From assembly GCF_900635815.1 (NCBI RefSeq), contig NZ_LR134173.1, positions 3,008,001 to 3,072,000 of the forward strand: a DNA stretch of 64,000 nt, written 5' to 3'. How positions within the stretch are numbered: the first letter of the stretch is position 1; each line of letters starts with the position of its first letter. A program made the position numbers and the translations under genes. The stretch comes from Legionella cherrii. GTDB taxonomy: Bacteria; Pseudomonadota; Gammaproteobacteria; Legionellales; Legionellaceae. Under the pieces are notes generated by a model. It worked only from the letters and a program-made list of their open reading frames with translations. It did no database searches and was not told the DNA's origin. Shown piece after piece: positions 46,243 to 56,388 of this stretch.

Positions 46243-47502
46243 ATGCCCAAGAATTATTTTTCTAGCAAAGATGGAACAGTAACAATACGACTAGATCAGG
46301 CATGGTCTGATTATCAAAACAGTTCGTTAAGCAAGGAAGATCGACTTAACGCTCTTGATTTTATGATTTATGTTTTTGATATTAAAAAATTTTCCAATAA
46401 AAAGAATGTACTTAATCAGCTTTTAGATAATCTAATGCAGGAGAGGGAAAAGAGAAAAAAAGAAAATCCTGAATACATCCCCGTCCTATCAAGAGGAAAA
46501 TATAAATTAGAACCTAATAGAGTATTAAAACCCACGTCTGAGAGCCAAAAGTCTTCAGAAGCTGATATTCAAAATGCTTTTAACAGGGGTGAACTACTCG
46601 ATGTTAATGAAAAAGATAAAAGGTTTGATGAAGCACATACCACCTTTTTGACCCCACAACAGCGAGCAGAATTCAATATTGAAATCAATAATGGCCTATT
46701 TCATAAAGAAGGTAAAATTTTTGATTCCTCTCAATCAATAGCCCACAAAAAGCCTGGGTTTGTTGCATTCACTTTAAATACGAATTATGAGCTTTCTGTC
46801 TTTGAGCATCAATGTGGGCTATTGGATGAGCAAGGTAGATTATTACTACACTCTTCGATGAACGCAGGAGCTCCTGTATTAGCTGCGGGTGAAATGGAGA
46901 TAAAAAATGGCAAATTAATCAGTATTAATACCTATAGTGGACATTACCAACCCTCTTTATATTCTGTGGCACGATTTTTAGAATATTTAAGCAATCGTGG
47001 CGTAGATATTACGGAAACAAAAGTATATCTAGAAAATGAACCCAGTAAAGAATCTGGTCTTAAATACCAAAAAGGTCAATATGGTTATGAAATATCCGCA
47101 ACCGATATTGTACATAGTGTTAAAAAGATTATGACGCTTAACCTGGAATATATTGATGAATATATTAACAGTACCCGAACACAATTATTTAATTTTTTTG
47201 GAAATAAATTGACTCAAGCTAAGTCTGCAATTGCACAAGAATTTCATGACGAACTTGTGTACACCATGGATACATTGAAGGATTCCATTTCATTGTCAGA
47301 TATAAAAATATCTATTGAGTGCCTCGATTCAATAATAACGAGATATTCAGAAAAACTTGAGCAATTAAATGGAAATCCCGGGCACCTGGATAATAAATTT
47401 TCTGTTCTGAAGATGTTAATTCAAGAGCAGCGAGAAAAGTATGAGCGCTTGGATGATAAAGAGGAAGAACAACGAATTGAACGTTTTAAATCTCAACATT
47501 AA
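46243..47502 (+). CDS. effector candidate with an SGHYQPS-containing domain
   Basis: The 419-residue protein has no signal peptide. A segment at about residues 200-265 reads HSSMNAGAPVLAAGEMEIKN, then INTYSGHYQPSLYSVARFLE, then GVDITETKVYL. I have seen this arrangement (hydrophobic strand, Ala-Gly-Glu, SGHYxPS, helix with Val and Leu) in toxins and secreted proteins of other bacteria, where its role is not known to me. The flanking parts are helical, with coiled-coil-like stretches, and the C-terminus (DDKEEEQRIERFKSQH) is acidic, as in Dot/Icm substrates. The gene starts with ATG but no obvious ribosome-binding site. Function unknown. Confidence 0.65.
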   Translation: MPKNYFSSKDGTVTIRLDQAWSDYQNSSLSKEDRLNALDFMIYVFDIKKFSNKKNVLNQLLDNLMQEREKRKKENPEYIPVLSRGKYKLEPNRVLKPTSESQKSSEADIQNAFNRGELLDVNEKDKRFDEAHTTFLTPQQRAEFNIEINNGLFHKEGKIFDSSQSIAHKKPGFVAFTLNTNYELSVFEHQCGLLDEQGRLLLHSSMNAGAPVLAAGEMEIKNGKLISINTYSGHYQPSLYSVARFLEYLSNRGVDITETKVYLENEPSKESGLKYQKGQYGYEISATDIVHSVKKIMTLNLEYIDEYINSTRTQLFNFFGNKLTQAKSAIAQEFHDELVYTMDTLKDSISLSDIKISIECLDSIITRYSEKLEQLNGNPGHLDNKFSVLKMLIQEQREKYERLDDKEEEQRIERFKSQH

Positions 47503-47734
47503 GAATCAGTAAACATTGGATATCTGTTATTTACTAAACAGTCTCTTTAGATACTATATCCTAAACCCCCGTTTCTTGCACTGTATCTACAGATAAAATT
47601 CCATTCTTTCCGGAACGTACTTTGCCAGTTTTAATGGGGTTGAAAGCCGCAATCGTAAACAGGTAACATCATTGGTTCGTGTTTGATTTAAGACTGTTAA
47701 AGCATGTGCATCATGTTTGGCGCTTATGCCTGCA

Positions 47735-48787
47735 TTAGACAATGCCTGTATGATGCTGTAAGCCAGTACCCACCGTCATAATTCTACTATGTGTTGAACG
47801 TAACATGGCAAAATCACGACCAATAGATGCCTCCCCCTCTGCGGGCCACCAGGATTCAGTAATGCGTTTTCTCCAATTATAAAATTCCAAATCTCGAGGC
47901 AATTCCTCTTCATGAAACCTTGGACAAGGGTAAAATGCGCGATCCTCTCGGCAATACTCTTGGGCTACATGAGCCGGAAGCCGAAGTTGCTCCTTACCAA
48001 CTCTATTTATCCAATGCTCTGCTCGTTGTTGCCAATTCCAGAGCCGAAATCCTGCACTGAATTGATGAATCGCATTGATGAGCAGTTGAAAATCAAAATG
48101 TTGTTCCCCTTTTATTTCAATATCGCCCACAGTGTAATTAATGCCTCTTTGCATCACTTCATCATACTGCTCTAATAATCGCACACGTAGTTCTTCAGCA
48201 ATTTTATATCCTCCTCTGATATAAGCTGCATTTTGGAGACAATCGAGCATCAGATGCAACATGTGAATATCCATCGCCCATACCGCATATTGAAATGCTG
48301 AAATATGAAAGAATTCACGCCCAGCATCATTTTTTACATAAGCAGGTTTCGCGAGATAATGAATATGAGAAAATGGACTCAGTTCGCAGAGCTTTTTAAC
48401 CATCTCTTCACAACCCTGAACTGTATGCACTAATAATTTTTCTGTGATACGAATTGGATTAGTGAATGAATAAAAGAGCTTGGATACTGCAGCGATTGAA
48501 GAAACCATAGGTTCGGGTTGTTTTCTTCGGGCAAAGAATAAAATTGTATTCGTAAGTTCAGGTATACCCCATAGGATGTGAGGTTCATTTTGGGTGGTCT
48601 TATCAAGTGCAGCAGTTAAAGGAACTTTTTTTAGCTTCCTTTTCTTTTTTCTGGGAGGGTGGTGAAAACCATTTCGGTGCTCCTTAGAATTAAAAGTCGA
48701 AAATACATACTTCATACATAGTAACTGCCCTCCTAACGACGTCAACTTCAATATCTTCTTTTTATCCGCAATTTTAAGATGAACCAA
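47735..48787 (-). CDS. effector candidate with an F-box-like segment; frame may continue to 47587
   Basis: The 350-residue ORF has, near residues 70-110, WGIPELTNTILFF and VSSIAAVSKLFYSFTN. This resembles an F-box (LPxExxxxIL...L..V.K.F), as used by Legionella effectors to recruit host Skp1. The following part (SAFQYAVWAMDIHMLHLMLD) looks ankyrin-like. The final residues of the current frame (GLQHHTGIV) look wrong. In the neighbouring frame, about 58 codons stay open from 47765 to the TAG at 47587-47589 (AYSIIQALSNAGISAKHDAH onward), so a single indel near 47765 may have cut the C-terminus. F-box and ankyrin readings are tentative. The alternative is an unknown helical protein. Confidence 0.5.
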   Translation of the reverse strand: MVHLKIADKKKILKLTSLGGQLLCMKYVFSTFNSKEHRNGFHHPPRKKKRKLKKVPLTAALDKTTQNEPHILWGIPELTNTILFFARRKQPEPMVSSIAAVSKLFYSFTNPIRITEKLLVHTVQGCEEMVKKLCELSPFSHIHYLAKPAYVKNDAGREFFHISAFQYAVWAMDIHMLHLMLDCLQNAAYIRGGYKIAEELRVRLLEQYDEVMQRGINYTVGDIEIKGEQHFDFQLLINAIHQFSAGFRLWNWQQRAEHWINRVGKEQLRLPAHVAQEYCREDRAFYPCPRFHEEELPRDLEFYNWRKRITESWWPAEGEASIGRDFAMLRSTHSRIMTVGTGLQHHTGIV

Positions 48788-48837
48788 GTCAATACATCAG
48801 GTATAATAGCAAATTTTTAAATCCGACTGCCTAAGCT

Positions 48838-51800
48838 ATGCCCATAAATACCTTACTTTATCAATCGACACAGGCTAAACAAGTATGGGGTCAGCTCCAT
48901 GGAAGCAGCTTAGCACTGGCTCTTGCTGAATATTGTCAACAAACTCCCGGAATTAAGTTATTGATTGCCCAAGATAATCTCAGTGCAAATCAATTGCAAG
49001 CGGAGTTGAATTTCTTTCTCAATTCAAACAGTCCCCAAGAACTGTTATTTTTTCCGGATTGGGAAACACTCCCTTATGACCAATTTTCACCCCACCAGGA
49101 CATTATTTCGGAACGGTTGTATACCTTAAGCCGTATTCAACAAGTGACTGATGCAATTGTCATCACTTCAGCCAGCACATTAATGCACAGACTATGTCCA
49201 CCCGAATTTTTAAATCAATATGCTTTAATGCTAAAAGAAGGGCAAAAACTGGACTTAACCGCTTTTCGTAATCAATTACAACAAGCTGGTTATCATTGTG
49301 TGAATAAAGTACTTGAGCACGGAGAATTTGCCCTACGCGGATCCATAATTGATGTTTATCCAATGGGTTCCGGTTTACCCTTTCGTATCGAGCTTTTTGA
49401 CGATGAAATTGAAAGTCTACGAGAATTTGACACAGAAACACAACGTACAATAGAAAAAATAAAAGAAATCAATGTGTTACCTGCACGCGAGTTTCCTTTA
49501 AATGAACAAAGCCAGCTCCTGTTTCGACGTGCTTTTAGAGAACTATTTCCAGGTAATCCAAGTCAATGCCCTATTTATGAAGCGATCACTGAAGGACAAT
49601 ACCCTTCAGGAATTGAATATTACCTTCCTTTATTTTTTGAAAAAACAGTCACTTTTTTTGATTATCTCCCAGAAAATGCCAAGATTTGTTTGATTGAGAA
49701 TATTCAAAATAATGCAGAGCAATTTTGGCAAGAATTGAATGAACGCTATGAGCAAAGACGATATGACGTCAGCAGACCTATTTTATCGCCCCCTGCTTGT
49801 TTTATTAATCCAACTGAATTATTAACTAAAGCCAATACCTACGAGCAATTGCGTCTGTTCCAAAATCCTTCGGATAAAAAAGGGGCTGTGGTTAATTTTG
49901 ATATTATTCCAGGCCCACAATTACCCATAGATAGGAAAACACAAGAACCCTTAAACCAACTTCGTACTTATTGTGCAGATACAACACGTCGTTATTTGAT
50001 TGTAGTCGAGAGTGCGGGACGGCGTGAAGTGTTACTCGATTTGCTTAAACCAAGCAACATTAATCCTAAAGTACAATCTTCTTGGCACGATTTCATTAAC
50101 GATAATGCTCCGATCAACATCACTACCGGAGACCTCATTTACGGATGTGAATTAAAACAAAGTCATATCGTTATTATTGTTGAATCCCAATTATTTGGGG
50201 AGCAAAGTACACCTCAAAGGCGCAGTGCACAAAAAACAGTTGATCCTGACTTAATTATCCGTGACATGGCTGAACTTCGTGTTGGTGCGCCTGTAGTTCA
50301 TTTGCAATTTGGTGTAGGACGTTATCAAGGATTACAGCATATAGAATCCAATGGGATTGCGAGTGAATTTTTAGTCCTTACCTATGCAGGCGAAGACAAG
50401 ATTTATGTTCCTGTGACCTCGCTTCACTTGATTAGCCGATATACTGGGGTAGATAGTGAACATGCCCCCTTACATAGACTGGGTTCAGATCAATGGCAAA
50501 AGGAAAGGAAAAAGGCCGCTGAAAAAATTCATGATGTGGCCATTGAGTTACTTGATCTCTACGCCAAAAGAGAAGCCCAACCAGGACACCAATATCAAAT
50601 CGATCATAATGAATACGTTAAATTTGCCAGTGCCTTTCCATTTACAGAAACACCGGATCAATTACAAGCAATCGAGCAAATCATAAAAGATATGGAGTCC
50701 CCGAGACCTATGGATCGTTTAATTTGTGGCGATGTAGGTTTTGGTAAAACAGAAGTAGCCATGCGCGCCGCTTTTGTTGCAGTGCAAAACAATAAACAAG
50801 TCTGTATTCTTGTCCCAACTACTTTGCTGGCAGGACAACACTTTGAATCCTTCCGAGATCGATTTGCAGACTTCCCCATTAATATTGAGTTACTTTCACG
50901 TTTTCGCTCAGCTAAAGAAACTGAGGCAGTGCTTGCCTCATTAAAATCAGGAACGGTTGATATAGTCATAGGGACTCATAAATTATTCCAAAGCAAGATT
51001 GCTTTTAAAAATCTTGGATTGCTTATTATTGATGAAGAACATCGTTTTGGGGTCAAACAAAAAGAGCACATCAAAGCACTACGTACCCATGTGGATATTC
51101 TTTCCATGACCGCGACCCCTATTCCTAGAACATTAAATATGGCAATGGCAGGAATAAGGGACATTTCTCTAATGACCACACCTCCAGCGAAACGTCTGGC
51201 AATTAAAACTTTTTGGCAAGAAAAAAAGGACCCTATCGTCCGTGAGGCGATCCTCAGAGAAATTCTTAGGGGGGGGCAGGTTTTTTTCCTACATAATAAT
51301 GTAGAAACCATTGATCGTGTCTGTCAGGATTTACAAACTCTGGTTCCCGAAGCAAAAATACGCTCAGCTCATGGACAAATGCGTGAACGTGAGTTAGAAC
51401 GAGTCATGTCGGATTTCTATCATCATCGTTTTAATGTATTGGTCTGTACCACCATCATTGAAACCGGTATCGACATTCCCACTGCGAATACGATTATTAT
51501 TGATCGCGCAGATAAATTTGGTTTAGCACAATTGCATCAATTGCGTGGACGTGTAGGTCGTTCGCACCATCAAGCCTATGCATACCTACTTACTCCGAAT
51601 GAAAAATTATTGACCTCTGATGCCGTCAAACGTTTAGAAGCCATTGTATCCTTGGAAGATTTGGGCGCAGGCTTCACTTTAGCAACCCATGATCTCGAAA
51701 TTCGTGGGGCGGGTGAGCTTTTAGGTGAAGAGCAAAGTGGAAACATGCAAGCAATTGGATTTAATTTGTTTATGGAAATGCTCGATAGAGCAGTTCATGA

Positions 51801-52287
51801 TTTAAAAGCTGGAAAGACACCTGAATTATCTGCCCCTATGCATCAAGGCCCCGAGATTGAGTTACGTATCAGTGCCATTATTCCTGATGAATATATTCCC
51901 GACATCCATAATCGGCTCATTATGTACAAACGAATTGCCAATGCAAAAACAAAAGAACAATTACATGATTTACAAATTGAGTTAATTGACCGGTTTGGCT
52001 TACTACCACAACAGGTAAAACATTTGTTATTGATTACTGAATTAAAATTAAATGCAGAACGAATGGGTATTCAAAAAATTAGCGCTGGTGCTCAGCAAGG
52101 CAAACTGGAATTTAGTGAAAACCCTTCTATTGACCCAGGAATTTTGATTAATTTGATTCAAGTACACGCCAAAAGGTATCAAATGGAGGGACCTCAACGC
52201 TTGCGTTTTACCCTAGATAGTACTTCCCCAGAAGAGCGTATTTTTGAAATAAGTGCCCTGCTTAATAAATTAAATGGAATAAAATGA
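48838..52287 (+). CDS. mfd: transcription-repair coupling factor Mfd
   Basis: The 1149-residue length is standard. It has the UvrB-like N-terminal domains, the RNA polymerase-interaction domain (RVGAPVVHLQFGVGRYQGLQ), the SF2 helicase/translocase motifs (Walker A CGDVGFGKTEVAMRA, DEEH in LLIIDEEHRFG, the TATPIPRT motif) and the C-terminal TRG region (QLRGRVGRS). Mfd removes stalled RNA polymerase and recruits UvrABC. No frame breaks. It is divergent from the effector candidate at 47735, with only 50 bases between the starts. Confidence 0.97.
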   Translation: MPINTLLYQSTQAKQVWGQLHGSSLALALAEYCQQTPGIKLLIAQDNLSANQLQAELNFFLNSNSPQELLFFPDWETLPYDQFSPHQDIISERLYTLSRIQQVTDAIVITSASTLMHRLCPPEFLNQYALMLKEGQKLDLTAFRNQLQQAGYHCVNKVLEHGEFALRGSIIDVYPMGSGLPFRIELFDDEIESLREFDTETQRTIEKIKEINVLPAREFPLNEQSQLLFRRAFRELFPGNPSQCPIYEAITEGQYPSGIEYYLPLFFEKTVTFFDYLPENAKICLIENIQNNAEQFWQELNERYEQRRYDVSRPILSPPACFINPTELLTKANTYEQLRLFQNPSDKKGAVVNFDIIPGPQLPIDRKTQEPLNQLRTYCADTTRRYLIVVESAGRREVLLDLLKPSNINPKVQSSWHDFINDNAPINITTGDLIYGCELKQSHIVIIVESQLFGEQSTPQRRSAQKTVDPDLIIRDMAELRVGAPVVHLQFGVGRYQGLQHIESNGIASEFLVLTYAGEDKIYVPVTSLHLISRYTGVDSEHAPLHRLGSDQWQKERKKAAEKIHDVAIELLDLYAKREAQPGHQYQIDHNEYVKFASAFPFTETPDQLQAIEQIIKDMESPRPMDRLICGDVGFGKTEVAMRAAFVAVQNNKQVCILVPTTLLAGQHFESFRDRFADFPINIELLSRFRSAKETEAVLASLKSGTVDIVIGTHKLFQSKIAFKNLGLLIIDEEHRFGVKQKEHIKALRTHVDILSMTATPIPRTLNMAMAGIRDISLMTTPPAKRLAIKTFWQEKKDPIVREAILREILRGGQVFFLHNNVETIDRVCQDLQTLVPEAKIRSAHGQMRERELERVMSDFYHHRFNVLVCTTIIETGIDIPTANTIIIDRADKFGLAQLHQLRGRVGRSHHQAYAYLLTPNEKLLTSDAVKRLEAIVSLEDLGAGFTLATHDLEIRGAGELLGEEQSGNMQAIGFNLFMEMLDRAVHDLKAGKTPELSAPMHQGPEIELRISAIIPDEYIPDIHNRLIMYKRIANAKTKEQLHDLQIELIDRFGLLPQQVKHLLLITELKLNAERMGIQKISAGAQQGKLEFSENPSIDPGILINLIQVHAKRYQMEGPQRLRFTLDSTSPEERIFEISALLNKLNGIK

Positions 52288-52335
52288 TTTGACGAGCACA
52301 GAGCAATCCAGAGACAGCATGATTAATGATGAAGT

Positions 52336-53745
52336 ATGATTTTTAAATACAGTCGAATAACCCCAGAAATTGGATTTTCTATTTCCGGTGTACTTTGTGC
52401 CTTTATTTCTTTCTATTTGAATCAAAATACAGGCATAGACCTATCGCATACCAGCTTTATTGTCATTTTAGGCGCTGCATTCATAATGTGGACTTTTCGC
52501 CTTGTCCCTGAATATATTCCAGCATTGCTGATTATTTTTAGCGCCCTATTGTTCCATATAGCACCAAAAAATGTCATTCTCTCAGGTTTTACCTCGAACA
52601 GTTTTTTTATAGCTGTAAGTGTTTTTGGTGTTGGTGCAATAGTTACCAAATCAAGGTTATTTTATCGTTTCGCCTTAATTTTATTAATTCATCTGCCCTC
52701 AAAATCCTCTTTATTACAAAAGTTACTGTTTTTTATAGGTGCCTTAATCACACCCATTATGAGTGTACAAAGCTCACGTGTCGCCCTAATAGCACCTCTA
52801 TTAGATAATATTCTCGAAAGCAGCACCATTCACCCACGCAGCGATACGGCAAATGCTTTAGCCAATGCAGCTTTCAATGGCTGTATTTTACTCTCAACTA
52901 TTTTTCTTACTGGAAAGTCGAGTAATTTCATTGTCTTTAGCCTCCTATCAGAACAAAATCAATGGCAAGGCAATTGGATGCATTGGCTTTGGGCTGCATC
53001 TTTTCCAGGCATCTTATTAATTGCTTTATTTTTTATATTGCATTCAATCACATTTAAATCGCATAACACCTTAAAAATAAATCATTTTAAATTAAAAAAG
53101 GAGCTGTATTTTCTTGGCCAACTCTCTTTTGCGGAGTATATTGCGATTATAAGTCTACTGCTTTTCGTAGCAGGTACTCTTATTTCTACCTGCAAAGATA
53201 TTCCTATGTTTTGGACTTGTCTCTTCATTTTCACACTGCTTTTGTGGACTAATATTCTTGAAAAAAAAGAACTCATCAAAAAAATTAACTGGAGTTTTTT
53301 ATTTTATTTTAGTGCCATAATAGGAGTGATGCATGCACTGCAAAGCATTGGATTTGAACCTTGGCTAATTGATCATCTTAAATGGCTTAGTCAATTAGCG
53401 CATGCAAACCCATTCTGGTTTATTATTATCATTTATGTAATCAGTTGGTTTGGTGGCTTGCTTTTGGGTACAATGATTGCGCCGGCACTACTTTTCACTG
53501 TTATTATACCGCTAGCCAATCAAGGCACAGTGAGTAACTGGGTCGTTGGTTTTGTTATTCTAATGGCAACTGAAGCTTGGATTTTCCCTTATCAATCGAG
53601 TTATTTTTTATGTTTTGAAGAATTGCTTAAAAGCAAAAACAACTTTTATCTTAATCCATTATTAAAATTAAATGCGTGGTTTTCTCTGTTGAAACTAGGC
53701 GTTATAGCTCTCTCAATCCCATTTTGGTATTTTTTTGAAATTTAA
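52336..53745 (+). CDS. DASS/SLC13-type anion transporter
   Basis: The 469-residue protein has about 11-12 hydrophobic helices. A feature of the family is a Ser/Asn-rich hairpin region (VQSSRVALIAPLLDNILE, then ANAAFNGCILLSTIFLTGKS) as seen in sodium/dicarboxylate or sulfate symporters; a second hairpin (GGLLLGTMIAPALLFTVIIP) lies in the C-terminal half. The transported anion cannot be predicted. It follows mfd at 48 bases and could be cotranscribed, though the products are unrelated. A repeat copy with a hairpin ends the gene. Confidence 0.75.
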   Translation: MIFKYSRITPEIGFSISGVLCAFISFYLNQNTGIDLSHTSFIVILGAAFIMWTFRLVPEYIPALLIIFSALLFHIAPKNVILSGFTSNSFFIAVSVFGVGAIVTKSRLFYRFALILLIHLPSKSSLLQKLLFFIGALITPIMSVQSSRVALIAPLLDNILESSTIHPRSDTANALANAAFNGCILLSTIFLTGKSSNFIVFSLLSEQNQWQGNWMHWLWAASFPGILLIALFFILHSITFKSHNTLKINHFKLKKELYFLGQLSFAEYIAIISLLLFVAGTLISTCKDIPMFWTCLFIFTLLLWTNILEKKELIKKINWSFLFYFSAIIGVMHALQSIGFEPWLIDHLKWLSQLAHANPFWFIIIIYVISWFGGLLLGTMIAPALLFTVIIPLANQGTVSNWVVGFVILMATEAWIFPYQSSYFLCFEELLKSKNNFYLNPLLKLNAWFSLLKLGVIALSIPFWYFFEI

Positions 53746-53799
53746 GATAATTTTTCATAGATAACTTACTTAAATGAGTACAAGAGTGTCATAGGTAGT

Positions 53800-53834
53800 G
53801 TGGCCTGGATACAGCGAAGTGGAACCCAGGCCAC
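53800..53834. repeat. dispersed repeat copy forming a terminator-like hairpin
   Basis: GTGGCCTGG (53800-53808) pairs with CCAGGCCAC (53826-53834) around ATACAGCGAAGTGGAAC. It is the most compact copy of the TAGCCYGGRTNCAGCG family in this window and lies between the convergent dass and tldD genes, where it may serve as a bidirectional terminator. Confidence 0.65.
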
Positions 53835-53839
53835 CCTAT

Positions 53840-55282
53840 TTAACTTGTTCCACCAACTGTTAAAGCATCTATCTTTAAGGTGGGCTGACCTACGCCAACT
53901 GGTACAGATTGCCCTTCTTTACCACACACCCCTATTCCTCGATCCAATCCCAGATCATTTCCAATCATACTGATTTTTTTCATCACGTCAGGCCCATTGC
54001 CAATTAAGGTTGCTCCTTTGACTGGAGCAGTAATCTTCCCATTCTCAATAAGATAAGCCTCGCTTGCAGAGAATACAAATTGACCTGAGGTAATATCAAC
54101 CTGCCCTCCTCCAAAATTAACTGCGTACAAACCTCGTTGTACGGAACGAATAATTTCTTCGGGATCATGTTGTCCTGCCAACATGTAGGTATTGGTCATT
54201 CTGGGCATGGGTACATGTGCATAAGATTCACGTCGGCAGTTGCCTGTGGATTGCATGCCCATCAATTTGGCATTCAACTTATCTTGCATATAATTCACCA
54301 AAACACCATTATCAATCAGTGTAGTGCATTGGGATGGAGTTCCCTCATCATCAATAGTGATGGAACCTCGTCGGTCTTTCAAAGTACCGTCATCAACTAC
54401 CGTAACACCAGGTGCGGCCACTTGTTGACCAATACGTCCCGAGAAAGCAGATAATCCCTTGCGATTAAAATCACCCTCCAAACCATGCCCGACGGCTTCA
54501 TGCAATAAAACGCCTGGCCAACCTGGTCCCAAAACGACAGGCATTGTTCCTGCAGGTGCGGGTTGGGCCTCTAAATTAATCAATGCTTCGCGCACAGCTT
54601 CTCGTGCATAACTTAAAGCATTGTCTTTTTCGTGAAAGTAGGAATAAGGCACTCGCCCCCCCCCTCCAGAACGGGCAGACTCTCGTTTTCCATGCTTGTC
54701 TTCTACAATAACGCTCACGTTGATACTGACCAAAGGTCTAACGTCTGCAATCATTTGCCCATGCATTCCAGCTACCATCACGACTTCGTAGCATCCACTT
54801 AATGAGGCATTTACCTGAATTACACGTGGATCAATACGGCGAGCTTCTTTATCAATCGCCTCTAATAAAGCAATTTTCTCTTGTTTGCTCATCCCCTCAA
54901 TAGGATTTAATCCTTGATAGCGACTTATTGCAGCACTTTGAACTTGAATGGATTGAACGGGTTTGGAACCTGTGAGGGCAATGGAACGAGCCGCATCAGC
55001 TGCACGCAACATGGAAGGAAATAAAATATCATCACAATAAGCAAAACCTGTTTTATCACCACTCACCGCTCGAATACCTACCCCTCTATCCAAAGAAAAA
55101 CTACCGCTTTTGACCACAGAATCTTCTAAGTACCAGGACTCATAGCTGCAACTTTGGAAATAGAGATCCGCATCATCAATATGATGGCTCATCATGGTTC
55201 TAAATAATTTTTCTATACCCGTCTCATCCAACGATGCAGGGGCTAGTAAAATTTTTTTTGCTGTATTAAGGGCTTCTGTCAT
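53840..55282 (-). CDS. tldD: metalloprotease TldD
   Basis: The 480-residue protein has the HExxxH zinc motif [14 protein letters not shown] and the typical C-terminal region ([20 protein letters not shown], then [16 protein letters not shown]). TldD with its partner TldE (PmbA) degrades unfolded small peptides and processes microcin B17 and CcdA in E. coli. The tldE gene is not in this window. The length is standard and the frame is intact. Downstream of the nitrilase gene (51-base gap) on the same strand. Confidence 0.95.
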   Translation of the reverse strand: MTEALNTAKKILLAPASLDETGIEKLFRTMMSHHIDDADLYFQSCSYESWYLEDSVVKSGSFSLDRGVGIRAVSGDKTGFAYCDDILFPSMLRAADAARSIALTGSKPVQSIQVQSAAISRYQGLNPIEGMSKQEKIALLEAIDKEARRIDPRVIQVNASLSGCYEVVMVAGMHGQMIADVRPLVSINVSVIVEDKHGKRESARSGGGGRVPYSYFHEKDNALSYAREAVREALINLEAQPAPAGTMPVVLGPGWPGVLLHEAVGHGLEGDFNRKGLSAFSGRIGQQVAAPGVTVVDDGTLKDRRGSITIDDEGTPSQCTTLIDNGVLVNYMQDKLNAKLMGMQSTGNCRRESYAHVPMPRMTNTYMLAGQHDPEEIIRSVQRGLYAVNFGGGQVDITSGQFVFSASEAYLIENGKITAPVKGATLIGNGPDVMKKISMIGNDLGLDRGIGVCGKEGQSVPVGVGQPTLKIDALTVGGTS

Positions 55283-55332
55283 TTAATCATTACCTTTTTA
55301 ATAAAACTGTTATTCATTGAGAGTAAACTCTA

Positions 55333-56142
55333 TTATAAGTTTAATACATGGTGTTCCAAACAGGGGAAATTTCGACGTAATTCCTGCTGATTTTGTAAAT
55401 CTATCTCTGCCGTCACTACACCCACACCTATTTCTTTCTGTGTCAGGACTTTTCCCCAAGGATCAACAACCATGCTATGACCAAAAGTACTACGCCCATT
55501 TTCATGCCGCCCCCCTTGGTTGGCTGCTAAAACATAACAAAGATTTTCAATCGCTCGGGCTCGCAACAATACTTCCCAATGAGCAAGACCTGTTACTGCT
55601 GTAAATGCTGAAGGGACGGTAAACAATTGCGCTCCTTTCAACATCAGGAGTTGATAAAGTTCTGGAAAACGTAAATCATAACAAACCGTCAATCCAATTT
55701 TTCCAATCGGGGTATCTACCAGAGCCAAATCATGCCCGCGCTCAATAGACATCGATTCTTTATATGCCTCTCCTGCCGAGACGCTTACATCAAATAAATG
55801 AATTTTATCGTAACGCGCAGCGCACTTACCTTGGGCGTCATAAACCAAACAACTAGCACGCACTTTAGAGCCCATGCCTTTAAGAGGGATTGTTCCGGCA
55901 ATAATCCACAAACCCAATTCTTTTGCCAATTGACTGATTTTTTCTTGTATTGGACCTACACCAAAAACTTCACCAATCTGCAATTTATCGGTTTCATGAA
56001 GCCCCATAAATGCAAAATTTTCAGGTAAAAGTACCAGTTCTGCCTGTTCGTCACGGGCTTGCTTAATGAGTTGTTCCACCTGTTGTAGATTCTCAGCAAC
56101 ATGTGCTGAGGAAACCATTTGTACTAATGCTGCCCGTGCCAT
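55333..56142 (-). CDS. nitrilase-superfamily amidase (deaminated glutathione amidase-like)
   Basis: The 269-residue protein has the catalytic Glu-Lys-Cys triad in LLPENFAFMG, RYDKIHLFDV and LTVCYDLRFPEL, in the order typical of the Nit1/YbeM type, along with WEVLLRARAIENLCYVLAAN. These enzymes remove amide groups from damaged metabolites such as deaminated glutathione. A nitrilase gene next to tldD is a common gamma-proteobacterial pairing. ATG at 56142 has TAGGATTTAT upstream. Which amide it cleaves is not certain. Confidence 0.88.
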   Translation of the reverse strand: MARAALVQMVSSAHVAENLQQVEQLIKQARDEQAELVLLPENFAFMGLHETDKLQIGEVFGVGPIQEKISQLAKELGLWIIAGTIPLKGMGSKVRASCLVYDAQGKCAARYDKIHLFDVSVSAGEAYKESMSIERGHDLALVDTPIGKIGLTVCYDLRFPELYQLLMLKGAQLFTVPSAFTAVTGLAHWEVLLRARAIENLCYVLAANQGGRHENGRSTFGHSMVVDPWGKVLTQKEIGVGVVTAEIDLQNQQELRRNFPCLEHHVLNL

Positions 56143-56192
56143 AATAAATCCTAAAATTTTGACTTAAAAACGGTCGAAACATGTATCCAAAG

Positions 56193-56262
56193 TAGCCTGC
56201 GTACAGCGAATTGTCGCTCATTCCGACTGTAAGGAGGGATGACGGCGAACGGCGCTGCAACC
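56193..56262 (+). repeat. dispersed intergenic repeat copy
   Basis: Starts TAGCCTGCGTACAGCGAATT and continues through GGAGGGATGACGGCGAACGG. It lies in the divergent spacer between the nitrilase gene and the Bax-inhibitor-1 gene. Confidence 0.5.
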
Positions 56263-56276
56263 GGTTTACAATACTA

Positions 56277-56290
56277 CTATAGTACTATAG
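56277..56290. promoter_or_regulatory. 14-bp palindrome upstream of the BI-1 gene
   Basis: CTATAGTACTATAG is perfectly self-complementary and lies about 100 bases before the ATG at 56389, also about 135 bases from the nitrilase start. It could be a regulator site or part of a promoter (the A/T-rich half contains CTATAG). Confidence 0.3.
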
Positions 56291-56388
56291 AACATCAAAA
56301 CAAAAATACTTTGTTTTAAAACTTGAAATATAGGAAACTAACCCATAGATATGCTAGACTAAATATAAACATAGAGGAGCTCCAAACA

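Noticed and set aside
56323..56388. 22-residue N-terminal extension of the BI-1 protein
   Set aside because: The GAGGAG ribosome-binding site is placed for the ATG at 56389.
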